From: Undibacterium sp. 5I1
GTDB taxonomy: Bacteria > Pseudomonadota > Gammaproteobacteria > Burkholderiales > Burkholderiaceae_D
Direction: 5' to 3'
Assembly: GCF_034314085.1 (NCBI RefSeq)
Contig: NZ_JAVIWI010000002.1
Span: 1-64,000, forward strand
DNA length: 64,000 nt
Both the position numbers and the translations under genes were made by a program. Positions within the stretch are counted from its first letter, which is position 1. Each line of letters begins with the position of its first letter. Positions 8,746 through 18,705 of the stretch are shown in pieces. The notes beneath the pieces were generated by a model that was given only the letters and a program-made list of their open reading frames with translations, did no database searches and was not told the origin of the DNA.

Positions 8746-11658
8746 TTAGCTATTCACTGCATTTATCGTCGGTACCAGTGAAGGCATCAAATCTGCAGCG
8801 TAACGCTCCACTGGAAACCTAAAAACTCCCCGTAAATTGATACCGCTTAGGCGCGTCGGAGCGATCTTGGCCATAATGTCTGCCTCAATGATTTGCCGTC
8901 GATTTGCCCAGCGATTCACTACTCCCTGCATCTGCATCGTATTCCATGCCATTACGGTGTTGGCTAACAAACTCAAACCGTCGGCCACCGCCTGCATTTC
9001 ATCTGCTCGCTTGGCCTGTGCCGGGCTGATGCGTCCTGTATAGATGGCACGCTTCAAAGCGTTGACTGCCTCACCACGGTTAAGTACCCGACGCAGTTCT
9101 TGCCTGAAGGGAGTATTCACAAAGTAGTCGGCCAGGAAAGCGGTGCGCAGTAATCGTCCGAGTTGAACACCCGCTTCATAGACTGGTTCACCACGGGCAG
9201 CAGAACCAAATCGCGCCAATGCCGCCACTGCACTGGCATTCCCATTCATCACCGATGCCGCCAAATGCACCAAAGTATCCCAATGTTTTTCAATTAAATC
9301 GATGTCGATGGACGCATCGCATACCGCAGCAATTTCAGCTGGAATATCCATGCCACGCGGCAAAAATAAATGGCGTTGTTTTAATTCTTTCAAACGAGGG
9401 CAAAGATCAAAGCCGACCAAGCGCGCCAGCATCATTGCAAAATCAGTGTAGCCGTGGGTATCCACTGCCAACTGACTGGTTTCCATTCGCTCCTGACGTA
9501 AGACCCCCTCAATCGCAACCCCAGCCTGACGCTCATTTAACACAAAAGGTTGGGCATACGAAATACCCCATCGGTCGCGCACATGAGAATAAATTCCAAT
9601 GGAAGGCGTGTTGCGCCGGGGATCAAGTCTGGCTTGCCAAACGCGTTTGGTCGTCTCCATACTCATCATGTCCGAAGATGCCAGGTCTGATCGTCCCCAA
9701 GTTGCGGCAATCGGTTGACGTTGCATGAATTCCAGCACTGCGCTACAGGCCTGACTCAACCTGCGTTCGTCGCCTGCCCAGCGCATTGCTTGACGAATGC
9801 TGACGGCCGACAACTGCGGTATCATTCGCGCGCATTCGGCCGATGTTAGGCTGGTACCGTGTGCCAAGATGCCGGCGTAGACCATCAGCAGTTCTTCAGT
9901 CGAACGTGGTTCGCGTCCCAACATGATCCAGCTGAACCGAACCTGGGCATCCACTTGTAAAATAACCTCAGGTAACTGTACCTCGCCCAGCCGCTTGTCG
10001 AGCTGACTACGTAGCTCAATGACTTTAGGATCCTCATCTTCGGCAGGCATTGCCGTGAGATGCAGCTCATCATCAACACGTAGTTTGCCCTCTCTGGCGG
10101 CTTGTGCCACAGCCGCCACGCCAGCACGTACTCGGACAAGTAGCGGGGCTAAAAACGTGCTTGCCTTGGGCGGCAAATTTAACCGAGTATAGTGTCGTTT
10201 AGACTCCGCTGCCCAGCGTTCTGGTGTAAAAAATAGGCGCGCCCGTCCACGAAAAAGAAGACTGTGATTCACCCATACCGAGCCATTACGGATACAACGA
10301 CGCAACGAAAATAAGGTGGCGACCTCTAATGCGCGCATCGCCTTGTCTCTGTCTTCACCTGTAATCGCCGATAACCAGACCCGCCCAAGATGAGGTACGT
10401 TCATCTCCGCTGGCAGCTCCCGCACTTTGTCAGCATACAATTTGAGAAGCGCGTTGAGAGCAGCGAGAACCGGATTTCCCTCGTCAGCTTGCCAGGGCAA
10501 CTTACCAATTTCGGCCAACAAAGAGCGTACTGGTCGAATTCCATCAAATAGACGCTCGCGTACCAAGGAAGCACGGCTCGGTGGTTTGGCTTGTTCATTG
10601 AGTTGAACCAGTTCTATCACGCGCAAGCGCAACTGGTCATTGGTGAGGTCGCCCTGTGCAGTCAATCCAGCCAAATCTGCGATTAATTTTTTATAGAGCA
10701 CTGCCCAGTTGACGGTATCAGGCACTTCATCTCTTGCCAAACGCCACAGATCCGTCACTCGGCGTTGAATCATCGAGATAGCCTGATCAGTGGTGGTAAA
10801 TAAGCAGTAGCGCAGAAAACACGCCACTTCTACGGTCCGTCTGGGTTCTTTAATTCTGGCACCCACCGATGGCGGCCGATTGGCCAATTGACGAGCATAC
10901 CTGCGCACGATGAGATCACTCAAGTCACCCAAGTGCTTGTGAATATCGAGACTGTAGAGCAGATTGAGCCGTTCAAACACTTGGGAAATCTGTACAGTCG
11001 AATGTTTGGCAGGGGCTTCCCATAACCAGCTTTGTTGAATTTGACCATCTGGACGAAATTGGGCCAAACTGTCGTGCCACTTATCCAACAAGGCACAGGG
11101 GACGGTTGTCGCAATGGTCGCGCCAGTTTCCGCTTCAAGCAAATTTAGTGCTGCGACGATCTGACTGCGCAATGCGCGGTCATGCTCAATGAGAAAGTGG
11201 CGGTCATACAGCCAGCGCCGGGCAAAATTAAGCAGTTGATCTTTGTCACTAAATCGGATGGCTTCATCGCGCAAGGCATGCACAAAGGAACGCCTCTGGT
11301 GATCAGTAGGCCAACCAAAGCCTAGCGTTTCTTGAGCGAGCTGTTGATGATCAAAAAATGTCCTGCCACGTCTGTACATGGCTTTAAGTGATGCCACCTC
11401 AGGAGGTGGTACGCCAAGCTCTTTGCCCAGGTGAATCCAGAGTGACGCAGGGACAACACGAATCGCATTGAGTGTACGCCCACTCAGACGTAAAAATCCG
11501 ATATGCAAAGCAAGTCCCAATTTGTGGGTATCGCTTCGGCGCAGATTGATTACTTCGTGTTCTGAACGACTAAAAGTGAAAAACGCTTGTAACTCAAAGG
11601 TACTAAGTTCACGCGGAAGGTCCTTCAGACCCAGATACGTTGTTTACCAGCTTTGCAT
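8746..11658 (-). pseudogene. tnpA: Tn3-family transposase TnpA with premature stop at codon 5
   Basis: The full reading frame would be about 970 residues. The natural start at 11658 has an ideal ribosome site (GAAGGAG, 8 nt upstream) and encodes M-Q-S-W-stop-T-T-Y-L-G-L. Family members continue through this position (MQ-x-W-x-TT-type start), so codon 5 (TAA, 11646-11644) is an in-frame nonsense change. Downstream the protein is intact: the DDE core includes SSDMMSMETTKR (~residue 663) and DTHGYTDFAMMLARL (~734), with NTVMAWNTMQMQ near the end. A non-AUG reinitiation (for example TTG at 11520) could still give an N-terminally shortened protein. A genuine TAA and not a sequencing error is assumed. 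Confidence 0.82.
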
Positions 11659-11691
11659 CGTTTGTCTCCTTCAATTTGGTAGGACACAATA

Positions 11692-11804
11692 CGCTGAAAA
11701 ACGACGAGCTGAAACCTTAATAAAATCATTGACTTACAGAACTACCCCCACGCCAGTGCTCGATCTCCTACCGTCACTTATTGCACCTAAAACAAATCGA
11801 CCCC
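11692..11804. repeat. Tn3 unit terminal inverted repeat, right arm
   Basis: Inverted copy of 8605-8717 with about three differences. It ends in AATCGACCCC at 11804. The tnpA start lies just inside it. Confidence 0.85.
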
Positions 11805-11955
11805 ATCATACAACGATTCGATATTGATTTTGTAAAAGTGAGCCGTATTGCTAAATAACGGACATTGAACTGCATTGCATTGCGCCTGACGATGTCCGCC
11901 TGTCCCATCATCGAAATATTAAATCGAAATATTAATTACGTTACGGAGTAACACC

Positions 11956-12459
11956 ATGGAAACCAAAGATTCACCAGTGCATATTTTTAATAGCCACATT
12001 GAAGCAGAGGAAGCCATACAGACACTCAGCAAAGCTGGCTTTGATATGAAAAATCTATCCTTGATCGGTAAGGGCTATCACTCCGAAGAACATCCTCTGG
12101 GGTTTTATACCTTAGGCGACCGGGTAAAAACTTGGGGTGGCAATGGCGCATTCTGGGGTGCTATCTGGGGACTGCTGTTGGCTCCTGCGGTGTTCTTTTT
12201 ACCTGGCCTAGGTGTGATGGCGATGGCAGGTCCAATTGCAGCTGCGCTCGTGGGAGCGCTTGAGGGCGCTGTCGTTGTCGGTGGTGTCTCTGCTCTGGGA
12301 GCCGTATTAGTGAACATCGGAGTACCCAACGACCAAATTATTAAATATGAGACTGCGCTCAAAGTGGATAAGTATGTTTTGCTCATTCATGGCGATACCG
12401 AAGAAGTGGCAAAAGCGTATTCCATCTTAGCTAATTCCTCTTCCTGGAAAACCGCGTAA
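11956..12459 (+). CDS. Glycine-zipper stress-type membrane-associated protein (DUF1269/GSP17M-like)
   Basis: 167 residues. The N-terminal segment (IFNSHIEAEEAIQTLSKAGFDMKNLSLIGKG) is a small alpha/beta fold typical of proteins annotated as general stress or DUF1269-like. The centre (about 65-120) is a strongly hydrophobic Gly/Ala-rich region suggesting two membrane or membrane-inserting helices, and a second alpha/beta lobe closes the protein (KYVLLIHGDTEEVAKAY). A good ribosome site (CGGAG) precedes ATG 11956. It has a distant paralogue at 25313-25834. It lies 17 bp upstream of the gnd pseudogene, so they probably formed an operon. The biochemical role is unknown. Confidence 0.7.
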   Translation: METKDSPVHIFNSHIEAEEAIQTLSKAGFDMKNLSLIGKGYHSEEHPLGFYTLGDRVKTWGGNGAFWGAIWGLLLAPAVFFLPGLGVMAMAGPIAAALVGALEGAVVVGGVSALGAVLVNIGVPNDQIIKYETALKVDKYVLLIHGDTEEVAKAYSILANSSSWKTA

Positions 12460-12476
12460 TACACTGGAGAAGATCT

Positions 12477-13132
12477 ATGCAGTTAGGCATGATTGGCTTG
12501 GGTCGCATGGGTAGCGATATGGCATTGCGGTTGATTCAAAAAGATCACCGCTGCGTTGTCTTTGACATACAGTCTGCTACGGTAGAAAAACTACAACGGC
12601 AAGGTGCGGTGGCCGCCGACTCGATTGCAACTCTGGTATCGCAATTAGAACAACCCAGAGTGATCTGGTTGATGCTGCCCGCTGGACTGGTTGATCAAGA
12701 GCTGGCGAGTCTGACACCATTACTCGACATTGGCGACATTATCATTGATGGCGGCAATTCATATTACCGTGACGATATTCAACGCAGCACTGCCTTGAGT
12801 TCACGCGGCATTCATTATGTTGATGTAGGAACTAGTGGCGGTGTGTTTGGCCTAGAGCGTGGCTATTGTCTGATGATCGGAGGCCAGTCTGGCATCGTAA
12901 ATTATCTCTCCCCTATTTTTGAGTCACTCGCGCCAGGCGCGGCATCACACGACACTGCGAATGACCGGACAAAAAATGGGATATCCGAAGAAGTAGCGAT
13001 CAACAATGAAAAAACAAAAGTACAGCCGAGCGTGGCTGTCTACATTGCGGATCATATGGTGCTGGCCATATCGTAAAAATGGTACAACGGCATTGAATAC
13101 AGCTTGATGGCGGCCTATGCAGAGGGCTTAAA
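12477..13132 (+). pseudogene. gnd: 6-phosphogluconate dehydrogenase, decayed
   Basis: Residues 1-160 form a good NADP-binding half: GMIGLGRMGSDMA at the start, then IIDGGNSYYRDD and the substrate-loop motif VDVGTSGGVFGLERGYCLMIGG. After ~residue 165 the frame is lost. The expected LHCG...GAGHIVKMV segment is present in the +1 frame near 13040, and NGIEYSLMAAYAEGLNI appears in a third frame near 13090 after a 2-nt loss. The rest of the C-terminal domain is absent. Intact members would supply ribulose-5-phosphate and NADPH, which fits the transaldolase and transketolase genes at 37540-40887. It starts with GGAG-spaced ATG 12477. Confidence 0.88.
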
Positions 13133-13252
13133 CATTTGCATAACGCTAATTAGCGTGCCACGAACAATAACTCTACAGCACACCCAAGAACCGCGACAGA
13201 TGCAGAAACGACGCCATTACTGTTGGCTCGCAAATAATATTGATCAGGGGTA

Positions 13253-13558
13253 CCGTAAAATTTGGACTGGTTTATGCTGAAATCCGTAGGCTCTTTCGGT
13301 ATTCGTTGGGATTGATTGAATCGAGGGACATCTTGATACGCTTTTCGTTAGACAAGTAGACATAGGCGTCAACGATCAGAATGAATTCCTCAATGGCAAC
13401 ATTCTGCCAGTCCCGCGCATAAAACAACTCTGTTTTCAATCGTGCGAAGAATCCTTCGCAGGCCGCGTTATTCGGTGAACACCCTTTACGTGAGATCGAT
13501 CGAACCAACTTAGCGTAATGTGCCCTTCAGAGCCATCTAGGCCAGCGATAGTTAGCAC
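13253..13558 (-). pseudogene. IS3-family transposase (OrfB) remnant
   Basis: Encodes the C-terminal end of an integrase-core transposase: RGANYRWPRWL, then SISRKGCSPNNAACEGFFARLKTELFY and a tail NEKRIKMSLDSINPNEYRKSL, split by a frameshift near 13525. It closely resembles the C-terminus of the intact IS3 element at 54757-56369, and its outer end (AAATTTGGACTGG...TTATG) matches that element's terminus. Confidence 0.8.
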
Positions 13559-13822
13559 CGCGAAATGCTTGCTGCTCAATTGCAAACGCTTTAACTGCGT
13601 CTTCAAGCATGTCAGCAACAAGATTGAGCAGATTTGGCTTTCTCCAATTGGAATCGATCAGAGCTTCACCGCCACCTGACTCAACGGCAGGTTGATAACG
13701 GTAAAACGTATCACTCGAAGAGCCCATTACTTTGCAGGCTCGGTACACGTTACCTAGTTTGGCATCAAAGTTGAGTAACCCAACCTTGTGTCTAATGACG
13801 TTTTGAGAAATAATATTGCTCC
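13559..13822 (-). pseudogene. IS481-like transposase N-terminal remnant
   Basis: The reversed frame gives VIRHKVGLLNFDAKLGNVYRACKVMG, SSDTFYRYQPAVESGGGEALI and RKPNLLNLVADMLEDAV, which matches the N-terminal HTH part of IS481-type transposases. It then runs directly into IS3-type sequence (RGANYRWPRWL) at ~13558, making a chimeric junction of two decayed elements. No function is expected. Confidence 0.7.
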
Positions 13823-13941
13823 TATGTCACTTTCGCGCTGATTTAATAAAGACTCACACCGCTATCAAACCGAGTAATCTCTCGTTTTGCGAGGACCTAC
13901 TGTAAGGCCAAACCGAGACTAATACACGTAATTTGCTAAAG

Positions 13942-14724
13942 CTACATGCGATCAAATTCTATTCTGGCTACTTCATAACACTCCCCAGCAATCTCCTCCA
14001 ACGCTTTTCTATTCAATATTGTGATGTAACCGCGTCGACATTGGAGCAGGCCTGCACTTTGCAATTTTTTGGATGCGTCCGTAATACTTTCTCGGCGTGC
14101 ACCTAAATTATTGGAGATTGCCTCATGCGTCACTTTCAATTCCTCGGAGGTCGAACGATCAAATCTATCTAAGATAAAACGGCACAGTTGTTATTCAATT
14201 GAGTAGTGCCTGCTACAAACGCAGTTTTGCGCCATTTGTGCAAACAAGACTTGCATGTAGCGCATCATAGTCCGTTGTAAAACGCCGCCACGGCGATATT
14301 CTTGTTTCATGACAGACGCTTTTAAGCGATATGCATAGCCCGCAGATTGCACGACTGCATTACCTAATGCGGTTTCCCCCATCAGTGCGGAAATACCTAC
14401 CATACCTTCGTTGCCCGCCACGGAAATTTCTGTTGAGGATCCATCCAGTAAGATAAATAACAGCGATATGATCGCCGTAGTAGGAAAATATACGTGAGCT
14501 GAATTACACCCGTATTCAAAAAGACGTTGATGAACTGAGAGTTGGACGAGTTCGAGGTGGGGGGCAAGAACATGCAAATCTTCGTCACCGAGATTTTTCA
14601 AGATCTTGTTTTGACGAAACCCATCGATACTTGGTTTCACCATATTACAGCGCCGATCTGTTCGTTTTAATTCAAAAATATTGCGATTGATGAAGGAATT
14701 TTCGTCGCTGACAGCTTGTTTCAT
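13942..14724 (-). pseudogene. Crp/Fnr-type transcriptional regulator, inactivated by one nonsense codon
   Basis: A 260-codon frame interrupted only by TAA at 14193-14191. The N-terminal cNMP-type sensor domain (YFPTTAIISLLFILLDGSSTEISVAGNEGMVGISALMG) is followed by HYSIE-stop-QLCRF; the two intact paralogues at 27663 and 29869 read DQQICRW and EQQLCRW at this point. The change is therefore most simply CAA to TAA. The C-terminal winged-helix HTH (VTHEAISNNLGARRESITDASKKLQSAGLLQ) is fully preserved downstream. The truncated product would lack DNA binding. Confidence 0.88.
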
Positions 14725-15102
14725 TTCCTACCTCTTTTCGATCAATTAAAGAACGCAAAAAATCGATGGTCTTTGAAGCCTTATGCTCAATTTATAAAGT
14801 TACTTCACTCGATTCTGTCCTGGAATAACGTTAAATTTTCGATTTCAGATGCCAATCTACCAAAAATTCCAGAGCAAATTAATTTGCTTCGCACAAGCGT
14901 GTTTGAAAAATTTGTTTGCAGTACTCGTAAATTCAAGATCGTTCTTCGGTGATGCAACTTCTTAGTTATCATTACTTTTGATACAGGGTAAAGGCAAATA
15001 AATGTCTTGTCTGTTCGCTAACGCACAGAGCTTTATGACGTGAGAGGGGTGGTTATCAGTAAATGATACGTAGTTAGAGTTCTACAATTCGGGTGTGATT
15101 AG
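14725..15102. other. Intergenic stretch with one CRP-like site
   Basis: AT-rich, with no believable gene. Its only feature is the palindromic CRP-like site at 15012-15027. Confidence 0.5.
15012..15027. promoter_or_regulatory. CRP-like palindrome TGTTC-GCTAAC-GCACA
   Basis: A 5-6-5 arrangement matching the recurring motif of this window (TGTGC-N6-NCACA on the opposite strand). It lies ~290 bp upstream of the dead crp gene and downstream of the binding-protein gene, so its target is uncertain. Confidence 0.45.
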
Positions 15103-15828
15103 CTAATCGCCTTTCTGCAATTTAAACATAACTGAATTCTGAATACTTTCTATCGTTTTGTCTTTGTACATTTTTTGCAGAACAGTAGTCAGACCGGGCA
15201 CCAATGTTCTATGCTTTTTGTTGAGATAATGAAATACTGAAAAAGTAGTAAGTGGGGGCATTAATATGGTGGCGTTAGTTTGATTCATTTCACGCAGGGC
15301 TGCCAATCCAGATACACGATTTGCCACCACAATGTCCGACCTACCTAATAACATCTTCTGAAATGCTTGACGTATTTTAGGAGCAGGTTCTAGTTTCATT
15401 CCCACAGCGTTTTGCTCGATAATTTTTATTCCTCGAACATAACCTATTGTGTAGGGACGTAGACTATCCCAACCGTTTACTATGAAACGAATACCGTTAG
15501 TGAATATAACAATTTCGTAAGTAAGTAATGGTACCAGTACGACGAGAAGATTAGGGTAGTCGTTTTCCATGCCAAATTTACGATATAGCTCACCATCCAT
15601 TTCACCGTTATTGGCACTACGGAGCGAGCGCTCGCCGGGTAAATAGTGGACTTTCAAGTTCCAGCCCAAGCTGCGATAAGCGGTTTCAAGAATTTTTTCG
15701 GCGACATACGTAGCAGGATCTGCGCAAATCAGAGTAGAAATGTGTAGGGTTCTATCGTCTTGCGCTAAAGCATTGAAATGAACGAACTCTGACAAAGAAA
15801 TCAGTTGAAGTAAAGCTCGCCGCCGCAT
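15103..15828 (-). CDS. Periplasmic solute-binding protein, SBP family 3-like
   Basis: About 241 residues. The start at 15828 is chosen for the strong GAGGGGGAG just upstream; a GTG two codons earlier would overlap that site. It begins with a basic signal sequence (MRRRALLQLISLSEFVHFNALAQ) and then DDRTLHISTLICADPATYVAEKILETAYRSLGWNLKVHYLPGERSL, resembling the first lobe of family-3 amino-acid-type binding proteins. No permease or ATPase gene is nearby, so it may be a sensor-like or orphan binding protein. The ligand is not predictable. Confidence 0.65.
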   Translation of the reverse strand: MRRRALLQLISLSEFVHFNALAQDDRTLHISTLICADPATYVAEKILETAYRSLGWNLKVHYLPGERSLRSANNGEMDGELYRKFGMENDYPNLLVVLVPLLTYEIVIFTNGIRFIVNGWDSLRPYTIGYVRGIKIIEQNAVGMKLEPAPKIRQAFQKMLLGRSDIVVANRVSGLAALREMNQTNATILMPPLTTFSVFHYLNKKHRTLVPGLTTVLQKMYKDKTIESIQNSVMFKLQKGD

Positions 15829-15834
15829 CGTCAC

Positions 15835-16308
15835 TCCCCCTCGTTTTTACAAAGACCCTATCGTCTCCTTTAAGCATAGGATAAATTTTGATAAAAGGCA
15901 TACGTTCGTTTCATCGCCGCTCGATTGCTATCTATAATTAACCCTGAACTATCTAGATTCAGTAGAAGACTCAAACATAAATCTCATCAAATTCAAATAA
16001 CGAATCTTATCGTTTGATACTCCAACGTTAATTTAAAAGCGAGATTTAGGCAGCAGCTCAAAAGTGATTCCCGATTGGAATCGCTAACATTATCCGTTGT
16101 CGCATTCTAAATAAAATGCAAAAATAGATAATACGAATAGGCGGTGTTGAGAAGGTAAATCCATCACATTCATTAGATCAATGAAAGACCCAATTCCAAT
16201 CTATGTTCGACATCGTACAGACGCCTCAAACTGTTTTACTTACTATCAGCAATAGAGATTATTCACTCTCGTAAAGTCGCCTTTAAAGGTCTATTTAGAA
16301 GGAGCGAA
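15835..16308. other. AT-rich intergenic region
   Basis: 474 bp with no gene, terminator or repeat that I can support. It holds the upstream regions of the divergent binding-protein and hydroxylase genes. Confidence 0.4.
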
Positions 16309-16851
16309 ATGCAAATTTTCAGTCTTGAACAAACTAAAGTGACCTATCAAATTGATTTCGCTTTTTATGGACTTACATCGTTCGTGCTAGCAGTATCTTT
16401 GCTAGCTTTAAGTCCACGAGAACATATAGTCAAATTGGCACTATTAGCGATAATGGGCTTTTTAAGTTGGACATTGATCGAGTATGTGTTGCATCGTTTT
16501 GTACTGCATGGTATTCGTCCTTTCAGCACGTGGCATGCTGAGCACCACCAACGACCTACGGCTTTAATTTGTACTCCTACCATACTGAGCGCTACATTAA
16601 TTTTTGGATTGGTATTTCTACCAATATTAATCTTAACTGATCTGTGGCAAGCGTATGCGTCAACCTTTGGCATTTTAATCGGCTACTTAATTTATACAAT
16701 TACGCATCATGCGATGCACCACTGGCACACTGAACATATGTGGCTGTTAAAACGGAAACGTCAACATGCATTGCATCATCAACGCTCAAAAAAACTTAGC
16801 CAATTTGGTGTAACAAGTGGCTTTTGGGATCATATTTTTTATACCAAATGA
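16309..16851 (+). CDS. Fatty acid hydroxylase / sterol desaturase family membrane protein
   Basis: 180 residues with about four hydrophobic segments and the histidine clusters of di-iron membrane hydroxylases: HRFVLHG, HAEHH, HHAMHHWH and HALHH. These ligands bind two irons for O2-dependent hydroxylation of a lipid or carotenoid-like substrate in the membrane. The substrate cannot be told from sequence. The start has an excellent AGAAGGAG ribosome site 5 nt upstream. The length is typical for the shorter bacterial members. Confidence 0.85.
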   Translation: MQIFSLEQTKVTYQIDFAFYGLTSFVLAVSLLALSPREHIVKLALLAIMGFLSWTLIEYVLHRFVLHGIRPFSTWHAEHHQRPTALICTPTILSATLIFGLVFLPILILTDLWQAYASTFGILIGYLIYTITHHAMHHWHTEHMWLLKRKRQHALHHQRSKKLSQFGVTSGFWDHIFYTK

Positions 16852-16894
16852 CGCGGTATAAATTGATAAATAAATAAAACCAAAATTATAAATA

Positions 16895-17140
16895 TCAACA
16901 ATTTTTAGGCGTCATGCCCGCAGCAATATTCCCTGGATCCACCCCGAGTCCCGCTACCTTGACAGCCTCTTTTAATTGATCTGGTGAACACTTTACTTCG
17001 TCATACTGCACGTTAGCTTCGCCGTCTTGGAACGACACTGTTACCTCATTTACGCCGGGAACTGCTTTTAGCGCTTGTGCTACTTTATTGGAGCAATCGT
17101 CACAAGTCATTCCTGTTACTTTTAAATTTTCTAAGTGCAT
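16895..17140 (-). CDS. Heavy-metal-associated (HMA) domain protein, CopZ-like
   Basis: 81 residues forming a single HMA ferredoxin-like fold, with the metal-binding motif GMTCDDC at residues ~10-16 and the usual VPGVNEVTVSF and hydrophobic beta segments. Such proteins deliver Cu(I) or other soft metals to P-type ATPases. No ATPase partner is in the window. The C-terminus carries an extra Cys (KNC). An AGAGG site lies before the ATG. Confidence 0.88.
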   Translation of the reverse strand: MHLENLKVTGMTCDDCSNKVAQALKAVPGVNEVTVSFQDGEANVQYDEVKCSPDQLKEAVKVAGLGVDPGNIAAGMTPKNC

Positions 17141-17267
17141 ACTCGTACCTCTTTTTGAAATTTGGTTAAGTAAATTCGTATTTTTAATTTTCTCTTATCG
17201 TCTAACGCAAAAACGAAATAAAATTATGAACTCAAAAAGTAATTGAAATTGTTTGACTCGTTCTAAA

Positions 17268-17543
17268 TTATGGATCTGAAGCAAAAAATGTGTCGCGTTT
17301 ATCTCCCATCAACATTCGTAAATCTTTGATGCTAATGTTACTAATTTCATGCATGCTGATCATTAACGAAGCACCGACAGATAATTTATGATGCCGAATT
17401 TTGCTAATTACAGGAGGTGCTACCTCCAACATTTTAGACAGTTCAGCATCATTTTTTAGATGTAAATGGTCGATGAGCTTATTCAATAAATTATTCGGAT
17501 CGTACTTAAATTGATCAGAGTTCAAATTTAAAAGATTTGACAT
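17268..17543 (-). CDS. Small HTH-like protein, unrecognised family
   Basis: 91 residues with a lambda-repressor-like helical core: LLNKLIDHLHLKNDAELSKMLEVAPPVISKIRHHKLSVGASLMISMHEIS reads as an HTH with recognition helix around APPVISKIRH. A GAGGAGTG ribosome site precedes the ATG. It may be a regulator of the neighbouring stress genes. The exact family is not recognised. Confidence 0.6.
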   Translation of the reverse strand: MSNLLNLNSDQFKYDPNNLLNKLIDHLHLKNDAELSKMLEVAPPVISKIRHHKLSVGASLMISMHEISNISIKDLRMLMGDKRDTFFASDP

Positions 17544-17608
17544 CTTGCTTCACTCCTCTAGACGTTTTTCGAAGATTTTCAAGACTGAGCGTTGATAGGT
17601 TGAATAGC

Positions 17609-17683
17609 TTAATGAACAAATAATGCAATCAGAATGACGATAGGAATAGGAATGCCAAGTAGCAAAAGTAAAATTGAACGCAT
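17609..17683 (-). CDS. 24-residue hydrophobic small protein
   Basis: The ATG at 17683 is preceded by GGAGACAATC. The product starts MRSILLLLLGIPIPIVILIA and ends in LFVH, a single membrane-spanning helix with a Gly-Ile-Pro-Ile-Pro centre. Similar Leu/Ile-rich mini-proteins with an LLGIPIP core occur in other proteobacteria as I recall them, but I assign no function. It lies between the HTH gene and the membrane protein gene, on the same strand. Confidence 0.5.
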   Translation of the reverse strand: MRSILLLLLGIPIPIVILIALFVH

Positions 17684-17751
17684 GATTGTCTCCAATGAAC
17701 TACAAGATTGATTAAAAAATGGATGCTGTTTTTTTCACCTGAAAAAAATAC

Positions 17752-18696
17752 TTAGTCGAGCAGATGAGCTCTGTCTCGTTGACGCCCGCCAAACGTCGCG
17801 GCTAGACTGGCAACAAACGCGCCGATCAACAACGCTACAAACATCCACAAAGCAGAGTTAGCAGCCGCCTTGCGTGCCTTGTCAGCAGATTCCTTGATGG
17901 TGTTCTTAGCGTCTGTGACAGATTTACTAAATTGTGTATAAATGATGTCAACACGTTTCTCCGCATCAATTTGATTGAGCCCCGTGCGTTTGGATACCAT
18001 TTTAGATAGGTAATCGCGATCGTTCGGGCTTAAAGTACCGCTTCGAATGTCCATTGATAAAATTTTCCCTACTTCTGCACCTGCACTAACATTTATATCT
18101 ACAGAACCATCGTCTGAACGCAACAACATATCTGAAAAATAATCTACGGAAGTATTCTTCATATTATTCGCCGTAGTTGCTGTTGCGTTGACTGTACTAG
18201 CGCCCACATTTGACACATCGCTGAGAATACTTTGAGTCGCACTTGCGAATAAGCCGACTGTCACTAAGGACGCAACAGCCCATGCAAGAAACCCGTGAGC
18301 GGTATCTCTAAAATACACTTCGTTATCGTGCACGTTACTCCATTTACTTCGCAACCTACCTGCTAAATATCCGCCAACTCCGGATGCCGCAAGCTGCATA
18401 AACGTAATCCATGCAATCGCTGAGATACCCATTACAGAGGCGTTATAAGACCAAGGCGATATGGTAGACAGACCCAAACCAGCACCTAACATTAATAATA
18501 TTAATGAAAGCGCCGCGGCCGCCATCGCACCTGCCAAGATGGCAGCCCATGAGACTCCTGAAATTCTTTCACCGGATGAATGATCGTTATCAACTGCAAG
18601 CATATTTGCTCCATTAGAATGATTGTGCATGTGCTCTGCATGTATTTCGTCGTTAGTTTTATTTTCATTTGAACGGTAAAGTCTGAGTGAAGCCAT
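17752..18696 (-). CDS. Multi-pass membrane protein, PhnA-like/YrzE-like
   Basis: 314 residues. After a polar N-terminus (1-45) the protein has a Gly/Ala-rich membrane pair (SWAAILAGAMAAAALSLILLMLGAGLGL), a further helix pair with ASGVGGYLAGRLRSKW, a long polar loop (~150-270) with a Thr/Asn-rich start, and a last helix near the C-terminus followed by GGRQRDRAH. It starts 9 bp after the hemerythrin stop on the same strand, so the pair form an operon. A small stress-envelope role is a guess; no enzymatic motif is seen. Confidence 0.65.
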   Translation of the reverse strand: MASLRLYRSNENKTNDEIHAEHMHNHSNGANMLAVDNDHSSGERISGVSWAAILAGAMAAAALSLILLMLGAGLGLSTISPWSYNASVMGISAIAWITFMQLAASGVGGYLAGRLRSKWSNVHDNEVYFRDTAHGFLAWAVASLVTVGLFASATQSILSDVSNVGASTVNATATTANNMKNTSVDYFSDMLLRSDDGSVDINVSAGAEVGKILSMDIRSGTLSPNDRDYLSKMVSKRTGLNQIDAEKRVDIIYTQFSKSVTDAKNTIKESADKARKAAANSALWMFVALLIGAFVASLAATFGGRQRDRAHLLD

Positions 18697-18705
18697 ATTG
18701 GAAAT

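Larger units (their letters stand above)
8605..11804 (-). mobile_element. Tn3-family transposon unit with long inverted repeats (3.2 kb)
   Basis: Both termini begin GGGGTCGATTTG, the GGGG start typical of Tn3-family ends. The terminal inverted repeats extend ~113 bp with about three mismatches, longer than the usual ~38-48 bp. Between them only tnpA is found: no resolvase, res site signature or cargo gene is recognisable. The 5 bp outside the ends (TTGTC and ATCAT) do not match, so the unit is not a simple insertion at its present site. Confidence 0.85.
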
